A DNA stretch of 64,000 nt, taken from Acanthochromis polyacanthus (lineage: Eukaryota > Chordata > Actinopteri > Pomacentridae). The stretch is taken from NCBI RefSeq assembly GCF_021347895.1, contig NC_067129.1:35374604-35438603 (forward strand), given 5' to 3'. The translations under genes and the position numbers were made by a program. Positions 1 to 9,641 of this stretch are shown one piece after another (position 1 is the first letter of the stretch; each line of letters starts with the position of its first letter). Below the pieces are notes generated by a model that worked only from the letters and a program-made list of their open reading frames with translations, did not search any database and had not been told where the DNA came from.

Positions 1-286
1 CTCTTTGACCATCACCACAATCCCCACCTTTGGCTCCCTCAGCTCAGCTCTCCACCTCATCTCCTAATCCCTGGACAGTTGTGAGTTTCCTCTCCCCTGT
101 TGGTTTAGTTTACACCTCGGCCATCTGGTCCACCCTTACTTCTGTTTAGTTTTTCTCCATTCTGTTAATTTCCTGTGCCTCTCTCATTGAGTGCCTTTCT
201 GTTCATTAAACATATATTAAATCCTTATTTTATCATCCATCTGCCTGTTTGCCTGCTGCTTGGGTTCCCCCGCCCGTTTCATGACA
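1..286 (+). repeat. 3' part of an LTR (gypsy-like), cut by window start
   Basis: The segment is T/C-rich, contains an ATTAAA-type polyadenylation signal near 206-230 and then a CTGC...GGGTTCCCCC stretch ending in ATGACA at about 286. This is how the R-U5 part of many fish gypsy LTRs ends. The 5' boundary is outside the window, so no target duplication can be checked. It could also be the tail of another retroelement. Confidence 0.45.
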
Positions 287-975
287 AAAAAGGTACGATG
301 TGAAAATAGAACCAACAATAAGCATATTGGTAGTGATTATTGCTTTAAGTCATTAAAAAATATGGCTTAGTCACATGAAAGCAATAATAATGCTAACATG
401 GAGATGTTTACCACTTATGGAAGAACCTCAAAATCAATTCTGTACTTTGATGCTTTCCATTTTTGGTACCAGTTTGGACTCTTTCAGTAACTGCAGATGT
501 GACTTTAAGGACTGACCCGCTACCAGACACAGAGAGACAAAGTGCTTAATGCAGTGGTTATAGTCTTCATGTCATTTAGACAGAGGATGGATTTCCATTA
601 GGGGAAGTTCCTCAGTGTTTACTATGGTCACCATTTTTGTTGAGCTTGTTAGCTTACTAGTCTTTGTTTCATTATCTGTGAAAACAAAGTGCACATATCT
701 TGTCCAAAACCAATATATTAAGTTCTGACTTATAACATTTTATCTGTGGAGGGACTTGAATGTTCAGTTTCATAGCAATCTGTCCAGTATTTATTGAGGC
801 AAAAATCACCTGTGTGAATCTCATTGACATGATTATTGCACTAAATTGTTTAATCTTTCACTCACTGACACAAAGGAGTAAACTCACACACAGTAGTGTG
901 TTAATAAGTTTTGTCACACACAAATAGTGACTTTAAGACAGCCTTAGAAACTGGATTGCCTTGGACATCCAGTAA
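287..975. other. Intergenic, no gene seen
   Basis: AT-rich unique-looking sequence. I see no open frame with recognisable content, no RNA gene and no clear repeat end before the LTR element that starts at 981. Confidence 0.5.
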
Positions 976-980
976 CACCC

Positions 981-1763
981 TGTCAGGATTAGGCCCTTGT
1001 GCTGCCTGTTTGTTCCTTCTGTGTTGGTTGTTTGTCTGTGTGCATTTTTGTTGTTGCCCTTTAGTGTGTTTTTTGGCTTGTCTCTGTCTCCCTCTGGCTG
1101 TGTTTTCACCCTGTCCCTCTTCCACTCGCTCGTCCCCTGGCTCTGTCTCATTAGCTCATCACCCTCACCTGTTGCAATCAGCTCCACTCAATTCACCTGG
1201 TCCCCTTCCCTGTTATTTAAGCTCTGCCATTTCCCCTCAGTCTTCGCTGGCGCATAGTTGGACATTTATACAGTTTCTCTCCACTCCCCACTACCCTCCT
1301 CCGCTGGTCTTTCACTTGTTGGACTTCGTCTTTTTCATCCCCTCACTGGATTGCCCCAGTGGACTCGTGTTTGTAAGACCTTAGATTTGTTCTTGAGTTT
1401 GCTGTTTGTCCTCCTGCTGTAGTCTTTTAGTTTTGCTGTAGCTTTTGTCTTGTTTAGTTTTGTCTCCCTTTTAGTCTAGCCGTTGCCTGTGTCTAGTTTA
1501 GTTTTTGTCTCCTCTTTTAGTCTTCCTGTGGTCTTTGTCTAGGTTAGTTTTGTCCTTCCATTCCCTCCAGCCCTCCTGAGTTCCCTCCTGAGTTCCCTCC
1601 TGAGTTCCCTCCTGAGTCTGCTGTCCTATTAGTTTTAGTCCACCTAGTCTCGTTTTCAGTTATTAATGATTTTTGATTTTGTTAATAAATCCTTTAAATA
1701 TGCCTAACGTTTTGTCAGTGATGTCTGCACCTGGGTTCTCCACCACCACCACCAATCCTAACA
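981..1763 (+). repeat. 5' LTR of the non-autonomous element
   Basis: 783 bp, TG...CA ends, AATAAA near 1683. It is nearly identical to the 3' LTR at 3140-3869 apart from small indels: a GAGTTCCCTCCT run is repeated about 1575-1615 here and is shorter in the 3' copy, and CCACCACCACCA is expanded before the end. Open frames inside it (for example 911-1384) are not genes. Confidence 0.92.
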
Positions 1764-1765
1764 TT

Positions 1766-2080
1766 ATGCGCCAGCCAAGTTTGAACCCAGCAGACCACCC
1801 TTTAGCCATTTTCTTTTCGTGTAAAGAGAACCTCGAGTTTTTTGAGTTTTTGTTGGAAGTTTGGAGGGAGTGGATGGACGCGTCAGAGACTGAATACAGG
1901 TCTGCAATGGTGATTTTTGCACTCAAAGCTGCCACCAAGAGGCCTGACCTCGTTAACCACTTACTGGATTACCTTGTAGAATTTTTGAACTCTCCTGTGA
2001 GCAGTGGAAACCCTCCGACCGCTGCTTCTGATTCTAAACTTCAGTTTTCTGACAAGCCCTCCTCCCGAATGAAGTCTTGA
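1766..2080 (+). CDS. Short gag-like ORF of the non-autonomous LTR element
   Basis: The frame starts with an ATG three bases after the 5' LTR, as is usual for fish gypsy gag genes, and continues the pattern ...NPADHP followed by a helical segment (ENLEFFEFLLEVW...ALKAATKRPDLV). It ends with a TGA at 2078-2080, giving about 104 residues, far shorter than a functional capsid-bearing gag. The frame is also open upstream into the LTR, but the ATG at 1766 is preferred because it follows the LTR boundary. I infer a truncated capsid remnant; no zinc knuckle is present. Confidence 0.5.
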   Translation: MRQPSLNPADHPLAIFFSCKENLEFFEFLLEVWREWMDASETEYRSAMVIFALKAATKRPDLVNHLLDYLVEFLNSPVSSGNPPTAASDSKLQFSDKPSSRMKS

Positions 2081-2128
2081 CGGAAGCAGGGTTCAAAGAA
2101 CCCCCAAGCCTCGCCGCTTCCCAGCTTC

Positions 2129-2866
2129 ATGGAGTTCCTGCCGCCAAGCGTCGCATCCTCGGACGGCCCGGCCGCAGTCCCCGAGCGGGTCGACGCCGCC
2201 AACCCCGCCTTCGACTCCGAGTGGGATTACTACGACGACTCCGAGTGGGATTACTACGACGACTCCGAGTGGGATTACTACGACGACTCCGAGTGGGATT
2301 ACTACGACGACTCCGAGTGGGATGATCTCACAAAGTGGGTCGAGAACGACTCCCCTGATGCAGCAGTCTTCGCAGTCGCCGGCCTTCAGTGTGTCTTCGC
2401 AGTCGCCGTCCCTCCAGACGGCCCTCAGCGTGTCTCGTCAGCCGTCCCTCCAGACGGCCCTCAGAGTGTCTCCGCCGTCCCCCCTCCAGACGGCCTTCAG
2501 AGTATTCCAGCCGGCCCTCAGAGCGCCTTCGCTGCCGCCGGCCTTCCTCCAGTGGAATCCTCTGTTCTTGTGATAACGGAGGGGTTCCTACGCCTGCGGC
2601 CGCCAGAGGGTCCTCGTCTCGTCCGCTGGCCTCCAGCCCGGCCGCCGGCCGGTCCTCGTCTCGTCCGCCGGCCGCCAGAGGGTCCTCGTCTCGTCCGCCG
2701 GCCGCCAGAGGGTCCTCGTCTCGTGTGCCGGCGAGGACGGCCCCCAGAGTGGTTTCGGCTTCGCCGCCGCCAAGGACGGCCTCCAGAGTGGCTAAGCCAC
2801 CGAGGACGGCCTTCGCCGCCGTCGCCTGACGGCCCTTGCAGTCCCTATGGGAGTATGTTTTGTTAG
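2129..2866 (+). CDS. Repeat-rich hypothetical ORF inside the LTR element
   Basis: A 245-codon open frame on GC-rich sequence. The N-terminal third contains a perfect tandem array of an acidic, aromatic octapeptide (DSEWDYYD, four full copies plus a partial one), encoded by a 24-bp DNA repeat. The rest is Pro/Arg/Gly-rich and also encoded by DNA repeats (a roughly 30-bp unit at about 2598-2735). Other frames of the same stretch are open as well, so translation is uncertain. No known domain is recognised. It occupies the place where pol would normally lie. Confidence 0.35.
   Translation: MEFLPPSVASSDGPAAVPERVDAANPAFDSEWDYYDDSEWDYYDDSEWDYYDDSEWDYYDDSEWDDLTKWVENDSPDAAVFAVAGLQCVFAVAVPPDGPQRVSSAVPPDGPQSVSAVPPPDGLQSIPAGPQSAFAAAGLPPVESSVLVITEGFLRLRPPEGPRLVRWPPARPPAGPRLVRRPPEGPRLVRRPPEGPRLVCRRGRPPEWFRLRRRQGRPPEWLSHRGRPSPPSPDGPCSPYGSMFC
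2213..2323 (+). repeat. 24-bp tandem repeat, 4.6 copies
   Basis: Four identical 24-bp units at 2213-2236, 2237-2260, 2261-2284 and 2285-2308 and a 15-bp partial fifth unit. The unit length is a multiple of three, so copy-number change keeps the frame of the surrounding ORF. Confidence 0.95.
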
Positions 2867-3124
2867 GACTCGCCTGTGATACTGTTTTTGGTTTTGTTTG
2901 GACTTGCTTGTGTTGCGTGCCTTCGTGCCGCCCAGGACTACTGTGGACTTGTTGTTTTTTGGCCCTCCGTCCTTACCCCCTCCACCCACCCTTCTCATGT
3001 TTCTCGTCTCTGTCCCTCCGTCCTAACCCCCTCCACCCACCCTGTGTCACTTGGATTTTTTGTTTCCGACCCTCCTCTTTTTGTCCCTTTCTGTGTTGAC
3101 TTGTTGCGCGCCTGGAGGCGCACA

Positions 3125-3139
3125 TTGAGAGGGGGGTAC
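3125..3139 (+). other. Polypurine tract of the LTR element
   Basis: A purine run ending GAGAGGGGGGTAC lies immediately upstream of the TG that opens the 3' LTR at 3140. This is the expected primer site for plus-strand DNA synthesis in LTR retrotransposons. Confidence 0.8.
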
Positions 3140-3869
3140 TGTCAGGATTCGGCCCTTGTGCTGCCTGTGTGTTCCTTCTGTGTTGGTTGTTTGTCTGTGT
3201 GCATTTTTGTTGTTGCCCTTTAGTGTGTTTTTTGGCTTGTCTCTGTCTCCCTCTGGCTGTGTTTTCACTCTGTCCCTCTTCCACTCGCTCGTCCCCTGGC
3301 TCTGTCTCATTAGCTCATCACCCTCACCTGTTGCAATCAGCTCCACTCAATTCACCTGGTCCCCTTCCCTGTTATTTAAGCTCTGCCATTTCCCCTCAGT
3401 CTTCGCTGGCACATAGTTGGACATTTATACAGTTTCTCTCCACTCCCCACTACCCTCCTCCGCTGGTCTTTCACTTGTTGGACTTCGTCTTTTTCATCCC
3501 CTCACTGGATTGCCCCAGTGGACTCGTGTTTGTAAGACCTTAGATTTGTTCTTGAGTTTGCTGTTTGTCCTCCTGCTGTAGTCTTTTAGTTTTGCTGTAG
3601 CTTTTGTCTTGTTTAGTTTTGTCTCCCTTTTAGTCTAGCCGTTGCCTGTGTCTAGTTTAGTTTTTGTCTCCTCTTTTAGTCTTCCTGTGGTCTTTGTCTA
3701 GGTTAGTTTTGTCCTTCCGTTCCCTCCTGAGTTCCCTCTATTAGTTTTAGTCCACCTAGTCTCGTTTTCAGTTATTAATGGTTTTTGATTTTGTTAATAA
3801 ATCCTTTAAATATGCCTAACATTTTGTCAGTGATGTCTGCACCTGGGTTCTCCACCACCAATCCTAACA
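3140..3869 (+). repeat. 3' LTR of the non-autonomous element
   Basis: 730 bp, same TGTCAGGATT...AATCCTAACA ends as the 5' LTR and near-identical sequence. It is directly followed by the CACCC target duplication at 3870-3874. Confidence 0.92.
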
Positions 3870-3874
3870 CACCC

Positions 3875-4887
3875 ACTATTTTACATCAATTTAACTCCTT
3901 TCAGGATGCATTTAGAGCAAAGAAAGGCTAAAAGCACAATTTCATCCTGTCATGGATTTCTTTGCTGTGAACTTGAAACTAAGATGCAAAGAGTTTAAAA
4001 TGAGCCTCACAGCACAAAATACCAGAGTAGAAAACATGCATAGCCTGGACTATGTGTGCTATTGCAAGTCAATCACAGTGTTGGTTTTAACGACTTGGGT
4101 TTAGCTTTCAGGGTGGTGGAATCCAGGCTGAAGTTTGGATTGTAATTACTTAAGCTGGTGAACAAAGCTTTTGACCACACAGCTTGCTCTGTTGATGGAC
4201 AAATAACACAATAACAATGAGGACAGGAGAGTTACTACAACGGAGCAGTTACTAAAGTACATTTGTTTTGTCATGTTCATGCAATATGAGCAACAATACC
4301 AGGGTGCACATGTACACACAGGGGATATTGCAAAAATACAAAGTTTTCTAGATTGATCTGAATCCAAAACAGCTCTTATCCATTAGCTTGTGAACATGGG
4401 ACCTCCGGGAGTGTTTTTTTTTTTTTTGCTGTCAACTACTGGGACATTGCATCTTGTGAGTTGTTTTGTCTGTTGCTTTGTCATGGTGCACTCTGCCTGC
4501 CAACATGGAACTGCCTGTAGTCTGAATGATTGCCTTATCAGTGTCACAACAGTATTAAACACAAACTGCAGTGTTTACACTTTACACCCTGCATTGTATA
4601 TTGATACAATGCAGGGTGTAAAGTGTAAGTCCAGCTCAGGCTTACAACATGCTTTAATAGCCCTCTGTTTAGGGGTTCACATCTTGAAGTTCTTTCACTA
4701 AGATTGTTATTCTTGAAACATGACACTTATTTAAGATGCCCCATCTGAAAATAATTTCTACTCACCTTAGTTTAGGAATGACCATTTTCAGACACCCAAT
4801 AAAAGAACAAAATGCCATGAAATGAGACATGAAGTCTGACAACAAATCTGACAAAACATAAAAAATTAAAAAACAACTTCAGCTCTG
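3875..4887. other. Intergenic; contains one strong hairpin
   Basis: No convincing gene. Small frames (4146-4367, 4390-4701) show no recognisable protein content. The one structured feature is the inverted repeat at 4575-4628, listed separately. Confidence 0.5.
4575..4628. repeat. Perfect 24-bp inverted repeat, 6-nt loop
   Basis: Arms 4575-4598 and 4605-4628 are exact reverse complements with loop TATTGA at 4599-4604. The sequence is not flanked by an obvious target duplication. It could be a hairpin RNA source, a foldback remnant or a chance palindrome. Confidence 0.85.
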
Positions 4888-5203
4888 TGCTGCACAGTGG
4901 AGTAGTGGTTAGCTCTTTCGCCTTGCAGCAAGAAGATCCCCGGTTCAAATCCCAGTCTGGGATCTTTCTGCATGGAGTTTGCATGTTCTCCCTGTGCATG
5001 CGTGGGTTTTCTCCGAGCACTATGGCTTCCTTTCACAGTTCAAAAATATGCTGAGGTTAATTGATTACTCTAAATTGCCCATAGGTGTGACTGTGAGTGT
5101 GATTGTCTGTATATATAGCCCTGCGACAGACTGGCCCAAGTCAGCTGGGATAGGTTCCAGCACCCCCCGGGACCCTAGTGAGGATAAAGCGGTGTATAGA
5201 GAA
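4888..5203 (+). mobile_element. tRNA-derived SINE (V-SINE-like), 5' part; tail lies at 16350-16362
   Basis: It starts with a tRNA-like head containing an A-box-like AGTGG...GGTTAGC and a good B box (GGTTCAAATCC, 4942-4952). A conserved central region follows (GAGTTTGCATGTTCTCCC...GTGGGTTTTCTCC), then an L2-like tail (TCTAAATTGCCC...GGGATAGGTTCCAGC). The usual (ATGG)n tail is missing here. It reappears at 16350 after an 11-kb insertion, so the SINE was split by the L2 insertion. Family name is from memory of V-SINE structure and is less certain than the SINE call. Confidence 0.8.
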
Positions 5204-5639
5204 TCAATCAGTCAATCAAAGTTTATTTCTATAGCAGTTTTCATACATAAAGTAATACAAAGTGCTTGACAAATTAAAAACAAACAATAAAAAGACAATG
5301 CCCACATCCCTCCCAACTCCTGCCCCCATCATACTCCCTATCAACACACAGACAGTCACACAGCCACGCACACACACACACACTTCTATAACAGAAATAA
5401 TAGTGTTGGTTGGCTGAGAGCAGAAGCACCAGAAAGAGGAAACACCATCGTTGAGAGCCGCCCGCACCCGGGGCAGCATCAGGTCCCAGCAGGCCCCAAC
5501 AGGTCAACTAGCTCCAGGGCCATTAGGCCCAAGCCCCGCCAAAGCCCCAGATGCAGAAGGCTCCCCACTGAGGAAACACCCCACCGAACAATAGACGTCT
5601 ATTAGACGTCTAGATTTTTTTAGACCTAATTTCAACCGT

Positions 5640-6260
5640 CTAGATGCTGTCTGTTTTTACACTGAATTTAGACGTTGTAGTTTAATCAATTATTCTATAA
5701 CTATTTATTTAAAAAACAACTGTAAGGTGCATAGCTAATATCCAAATACTGAACTAAAATAATTATGATAGCCGTTGAGCGATATTCAGTATAGTATAAA
5801 TATATCCGAGATTTAGACGTTTAAATCTCTACCGCATTTCAACGTCTAGATATACACCGAATCTAGACAACTGAATTTATTCCATAATTCAAACGTTGTT
5901 AATTTAAAACAATAGCTGCATGTTGCATAACTGATGTCCAAATACAGAACTAAAATAATTCTGATGGCCCTCGAGTGATATTCAGTATAGTATAAATTTA
6001 GCCGAGATTTAAACGTCTAAATCTCTACTGCATTTCAACGTTTATACATAGACCGAATATAGACAACAGAATTTTATCCATCATTTAATATTTTTTTATT
6101 TAAAACAATAAATGCATGTTGCACAACTGATCTCCAAATACTGAACTAAATCATTTATGATAGCCGTTAAGCGATATCGCTTATAGACCGAATTTCAACA
6201 AATTATTAATTTTATTCAAAGTTATTTATTTAAAACAATAACTGCATGTTGCAGAACTGA
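5640..6260 (+). repeat. 196-bp subterminal repeat array of copy A
   Basis: The anchor CATTTCAACG recurs at 5835 and 6031, exactly 196 bp apart, each within the same longer context (ATTCAGTATAGTATAAAT...GAGATTTA.ACGT.TAAATCTCTACYGCATTTCAACG). A degenerate partial unit follows. Copy B has five anchors with the same period. Confidence 0.85.
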
Positions 6261-6734
6261 TCTCTTGATATTGGACTAAAACCATTTTATTAGACATAAT
6301 CGCTATAAACTACAGTCTATATGTAGATGTCTAATATTCCGCTTTTCAACGCCGACACCATTCAGAGGTATGTATTTTAAATCTTCGGAAAATAAAAGAA
6401 ACAATAATCAAATGGAATATAGCCAGCTTTTTCCATCAGGGGTGGAAAGTAACGAATTACATTTACTCACATTACTGTAATTGAGTACTTTTTATGAGTA
6501 ATCTGTAATTTTCAGAGTAGTTTTTGAAATATGTAATTTTTACTTTTACTCAATTACATTTTGACCCAAGTATTTTACTTCGCTACATTTGAAACCCCTC
6601 ACATTACTGAGTACAATATTGATACTGAAAAAAATTAAATGCGGGCAGAAAACCACTGTGTCCACGGAACTGAACGTCAATTGCGTGACCTCGCCTTGCG
6701 CGCGCCCTCATAATCTGGAAATACGCGTTGGAAG

Positions 6735-6974
6735 ATGGCTATTGCTGACCAAGATATGGAGATCATGAAGGAGGAAGAGTCCGAAGACGACACAAATTCT
6801 GGAGAGGAAAGCCACAAAAATCCTTGGCCAAACTTAGAAGACTTATTCGCGTTCAAACAGACAAAGGGCAACAACGTTAGAATTCTGTGTAAAATGTGCC
6901 TGCCCGGCAAAACGGTGCTTTCAGCATTTAAGACATCAACGTCCAATTTGCGAAAGCATGTGGTAGTAAGTTAG
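6735..6974 (+). pseudogene. N-terminal BED zinc-finger exon of a hAT transposase
   Basis: A 79-codon frame with an acidic N-terminus followed by a BED-type finger: conserved aromatic W.N/F, the pair CKMC at about residues 55-58 and SNLRKH near the end, where the frame runs into a possible splice donor. BED fingers bind transposon ends in hAT transposases. No DDE or dimerisation domain follows before the L1 insertion, so this is a remnant. Confidence 0.65.
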
Positions 6975-7605
6975 CACGTTTTTATTTGTTCTATCAGGTT
7001 GTAATTGTTCTGTTTTACTGTATCTCTGCTCTGTGTTGTAAATCGTTCTATTTGCTAAATTCTCGGATCTTCTATTTTCTGTGTGAGTTCGCCGTTTCGT
7101 CTGGTGTTAGCTAGTCGCGGCTATCTTGCGGTTAGTGGCTAGGCCGCGGTTTGTTGTTATTTTTCCTATATTTGTGTATAATAATATAATGTATAACAGT
7201 GGGACCCTGTGGACATTTGAATTCGAATTTTTGGATCCTGTGGGCACTTTATGTTGTGTGCATTTTGTGTTTTTGAATACTTTGATTCTTGTTTAAATTT
7301 CTTTATTCTTATCATAATGTTGTCGGTTGGACAATGGGACTGAAAAAACTTTGCACTATACAGTACAGGCTGTGACTGTCCTTGTTTTCCTTGTGTTGAG
7401 GATCATGTTACTGAGCTCAGCTGAGCTTTTTTAAGTGTGGATGTGCACTTTAATACGCCTCAAAGTTGATTAAAACAACTTGTGCTGAACTTTATTCATG
7501 ACTCATCCTTTTTTTGCATTAAATAAATTAAAGTAACGAAGTAACTTGTACTCAAATTACATTTTAAATGAAGTAATTTTGTACTTTTTCTAGAGTACAT
7601 TTTTA

Positions 7606-9294
7606 TTTTTTTATTTTTTATTTTTTATTTTTTTTTTATTTTATTTTATTTTTTTTAAATTTTTTATTATGAAACCGTGTGACAAACAATAACAACAACA
7701 GTGATGTAGACAGTGAAGATACAATGAATGGAAATATTTAAAATAAAAAAAAAAAGATAGAAGTAGACAAATTCAAACAAACAGATCCAGCACAGAAAAC
7801 AAACAAACAAACAAAACAAAACAAAACAAAAACAAAAAACCTGCATTTGTCGATAAGTGGCAATTGTGTTTCAGTGATTCGATGTAAGTTAAATGACCAC
7901 GAGTAATAATGTAGACTGGCGGGGACTTGATATGTGAGGAGGGAGAAGGGAACAAGAAAAAGCTAAAACAAAAAATAATAATAATTTTAAAAAAATAGAA
8001 AAAATTAAAAAAACAAATAAAGATAAAGAATAAAAATTGACGAACAGGCAGTGAGGAGTGAGGGGCGATGCACATCCTATAATATAATTTTTAAAAATAA
8101 TGCTATGATATAACACTAAGAAGAATAAAATAATAATAAGATATCAACCATAATAATAGTAATAGTGATAACATCAACGGTGAATATAATACAATAAAGT
8201 CTAGTGAAGAGATAAACTGATAGTATATAATTTATTTAAATATACTATTAATAATAATATATAACAATAATATATATGTTGTAATAAAAAAACAACGACC
8301 GAGCAATGAGTGGTGGGCGAGGGGGTAAATCAGGGAACCAGGGGGCAAGCAAATGACACCGCGCACCAGCCCGCGGTGGCACGCTCGGGCCCCTAACAAG
8401 AACAAGTGGGGCAGGGAGGCGAGTGAGAGCCCACCCCCTCAACGTTTCCCCATTCTGCCAGTTTCACCTCCCTGGGGAGAAAGTTTGTTGTCTGAGAAAG
8501 GCTACAATTATTTATTTAATTTTATTATTATTATTATTATTTTTAAATATTTTTTCCAATTATTTATTTATTTATTTATATATATTTTTTAATAATAACA
8601 ATTATTATTATTATTTTTAAAAAAAAAAATAATTTCATTCCCTTTAGGGATGGGTGGGGGCGTGAGCCACCCCCCCCGCCCCCCATCCAACCAGTCCCAC
8701 CAAGGACACCGACATACCAACCAGGGGGGGGCCGGGCGCACTGCCACCGCCCGCGAAACCCCAGCCCCCCAGTCCACCCCCCACACACGTACCCCCATGC
8801 TCAGGTCATCGTCTCATCACCACAACACATAATTATATCTACTAGCTGTTCTCATAATATTATCATTTATAATAGAACAATAATAGTTAATAAAATAATA
8901 ATAATCCAGTAAAGAAAATAATAATAATAATAACAAAAGGATGAACTCAGATAGTAAATATTTATACATAAATAATCTATTTAGGTTAAAGAGAGAGTGA
9001 TAGTGAAAATGGTAGTGGGAAAAAAAAAAAAAAAACCCACAAGAGTTCAATATAATAAACATCCCACTAAGAATATAAGCTATAAAGTAATTATAGCCTA
9101 TAGTGGTATTACTAATCTTAAATTGAAAATAAATAAATGAATAAGTGAATAAACAAAAATAAACAGATACATGAATAATACGTAAATAAATACATAAATA
9201 GATACATAAATAAATAAATAACATACCCTATATATTTTATATATATGGTTTGTGATAATTATAACATATGGTAGTATTACCAATCTAAAATATA
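7606..9294 (-). mobile_element. 5'-truncated L1-type LINE (3' UTR only) with 15-bp target duplication
   Basis: The 15-mer TAGAGTACATTTTTA occurs at 7591-7605 and 9295-9309, flanking the segment. The plus strand begins with a T-rich tract (a poly-A tail read from the other strand), so the LINE is on the minus strand. The interior has no open frame but contains a C-rich block (about 8640-8790, G-rich on the element's strand) like the 3' UTR of the larger L1 at 28.1-31.2 kb. It is nested in the hAT element. Confidence 0.82.
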
Positions 9295-9404
9295 TAGAGT
9301 ACATTTTTAGATGGGTACTTTTACTCTGAGTAGAATTTAAACAAAGTAAAGATACTTTTACTCAGTTACATTTTTTCAGTACTTTTTCCACCTCTGATTT
9401 CCAT

Positions 9405-9641
9405 GTGCAGCGCCATCTTGGCTTATTTGTTGACAAAGATGCAGCCACCTTATTGGTGTAGCACGCTCACGTGACGCACCATGCAACCACTTCCTGGCAA
9501 AATATTATTCCACTCAGAGAAAAGTAGTCCGTGATAAAACTTACACCCATAGCCGCTTTGCCACGATATCAACGACAAAAATAATTGGTAGCTCTGTAAG
9601 ACCCCCGCTTTGTATTCGTATGGATATCACATGGCCATAAC
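9405..9641 (+). promoter_or_regulatory. Promoter-like region of copy A gene
   Basis: Upstream of the first exon are a YY1-like site (CGCCATCTTGG, 9411-9421), an inverted CCAAT box (ATTGG, 9452-9456) and an E-box (CACGTGAC, 9468-9475). All three are conserved in copy B. There is no TATA box. The function is inferred from motif content and position. Confidence 0.5.

Larger units (their letters stand above)
981..3869 (+). mobile_element. Complete non-autonomous LTR retrotransposon with 5-bp target duplication
   Basis: Two long direct repeats (981-1763 and 3140-3869) begin TGTCAGGATT and end AATCCTAACA. The pentamer CACCC lies directly outside both ends (976-980 and 3870-3874), the signature of an integrase-mediated insertion. 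The 1376-bp interior carries a short gag-like frame, a repeat-rich frame and a purine tract directly before the 3' LTR. There is no protease, reverse transcriptase or integrase, so it depends on a helper element. LTR ends and layout match the Ty3/gypsy type. A collapsed relative lies at 47529-48389. Confidence 0.92.
6437..9396 (+). mobile_element. hAT-type transposon with truncated transposase, nested in copy A
   Basis: Ends CAGGGGTGGAAAGTA... and ...TACTTTTTCCACCTCTG form the TIR. Flanking octamers TTTTCCAT (6429-6436) and ATTTCCAT (9397-9404) match 7 of 8, as expected for a hAT duplication. Copy B carries the uninterrupted site at 38318-38325 (CTTTCCAT on the minus strand), which proves the boundaries. 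Only the first, BED-finger exon of a transposase remains; the rest has been deleted and a 1.7-kb L1 fragment has been inserted at 7606-9294. Confidence 0.9.

Noticed and set aside
911..1384. 157-codon frame rich in Leu/Cys
   Set aside because: It lies inside the LTR and recurs with the LTR at 3169 and 47545; the composition is that of the T/C-rich LTR, not of a protein family.
2213..2323. CRISPR-like regular repeat
   Set aside because: The 24-bp units are directly adjacent with no spacers and encode a peptide repeat; the genome is eukaryotic.
4896..4965. Functional tRNA gene
   Set aside because: A and B boxes are present but no complete cloverleaf with an acceptor stem; the sequence continues into SINE body and tail.
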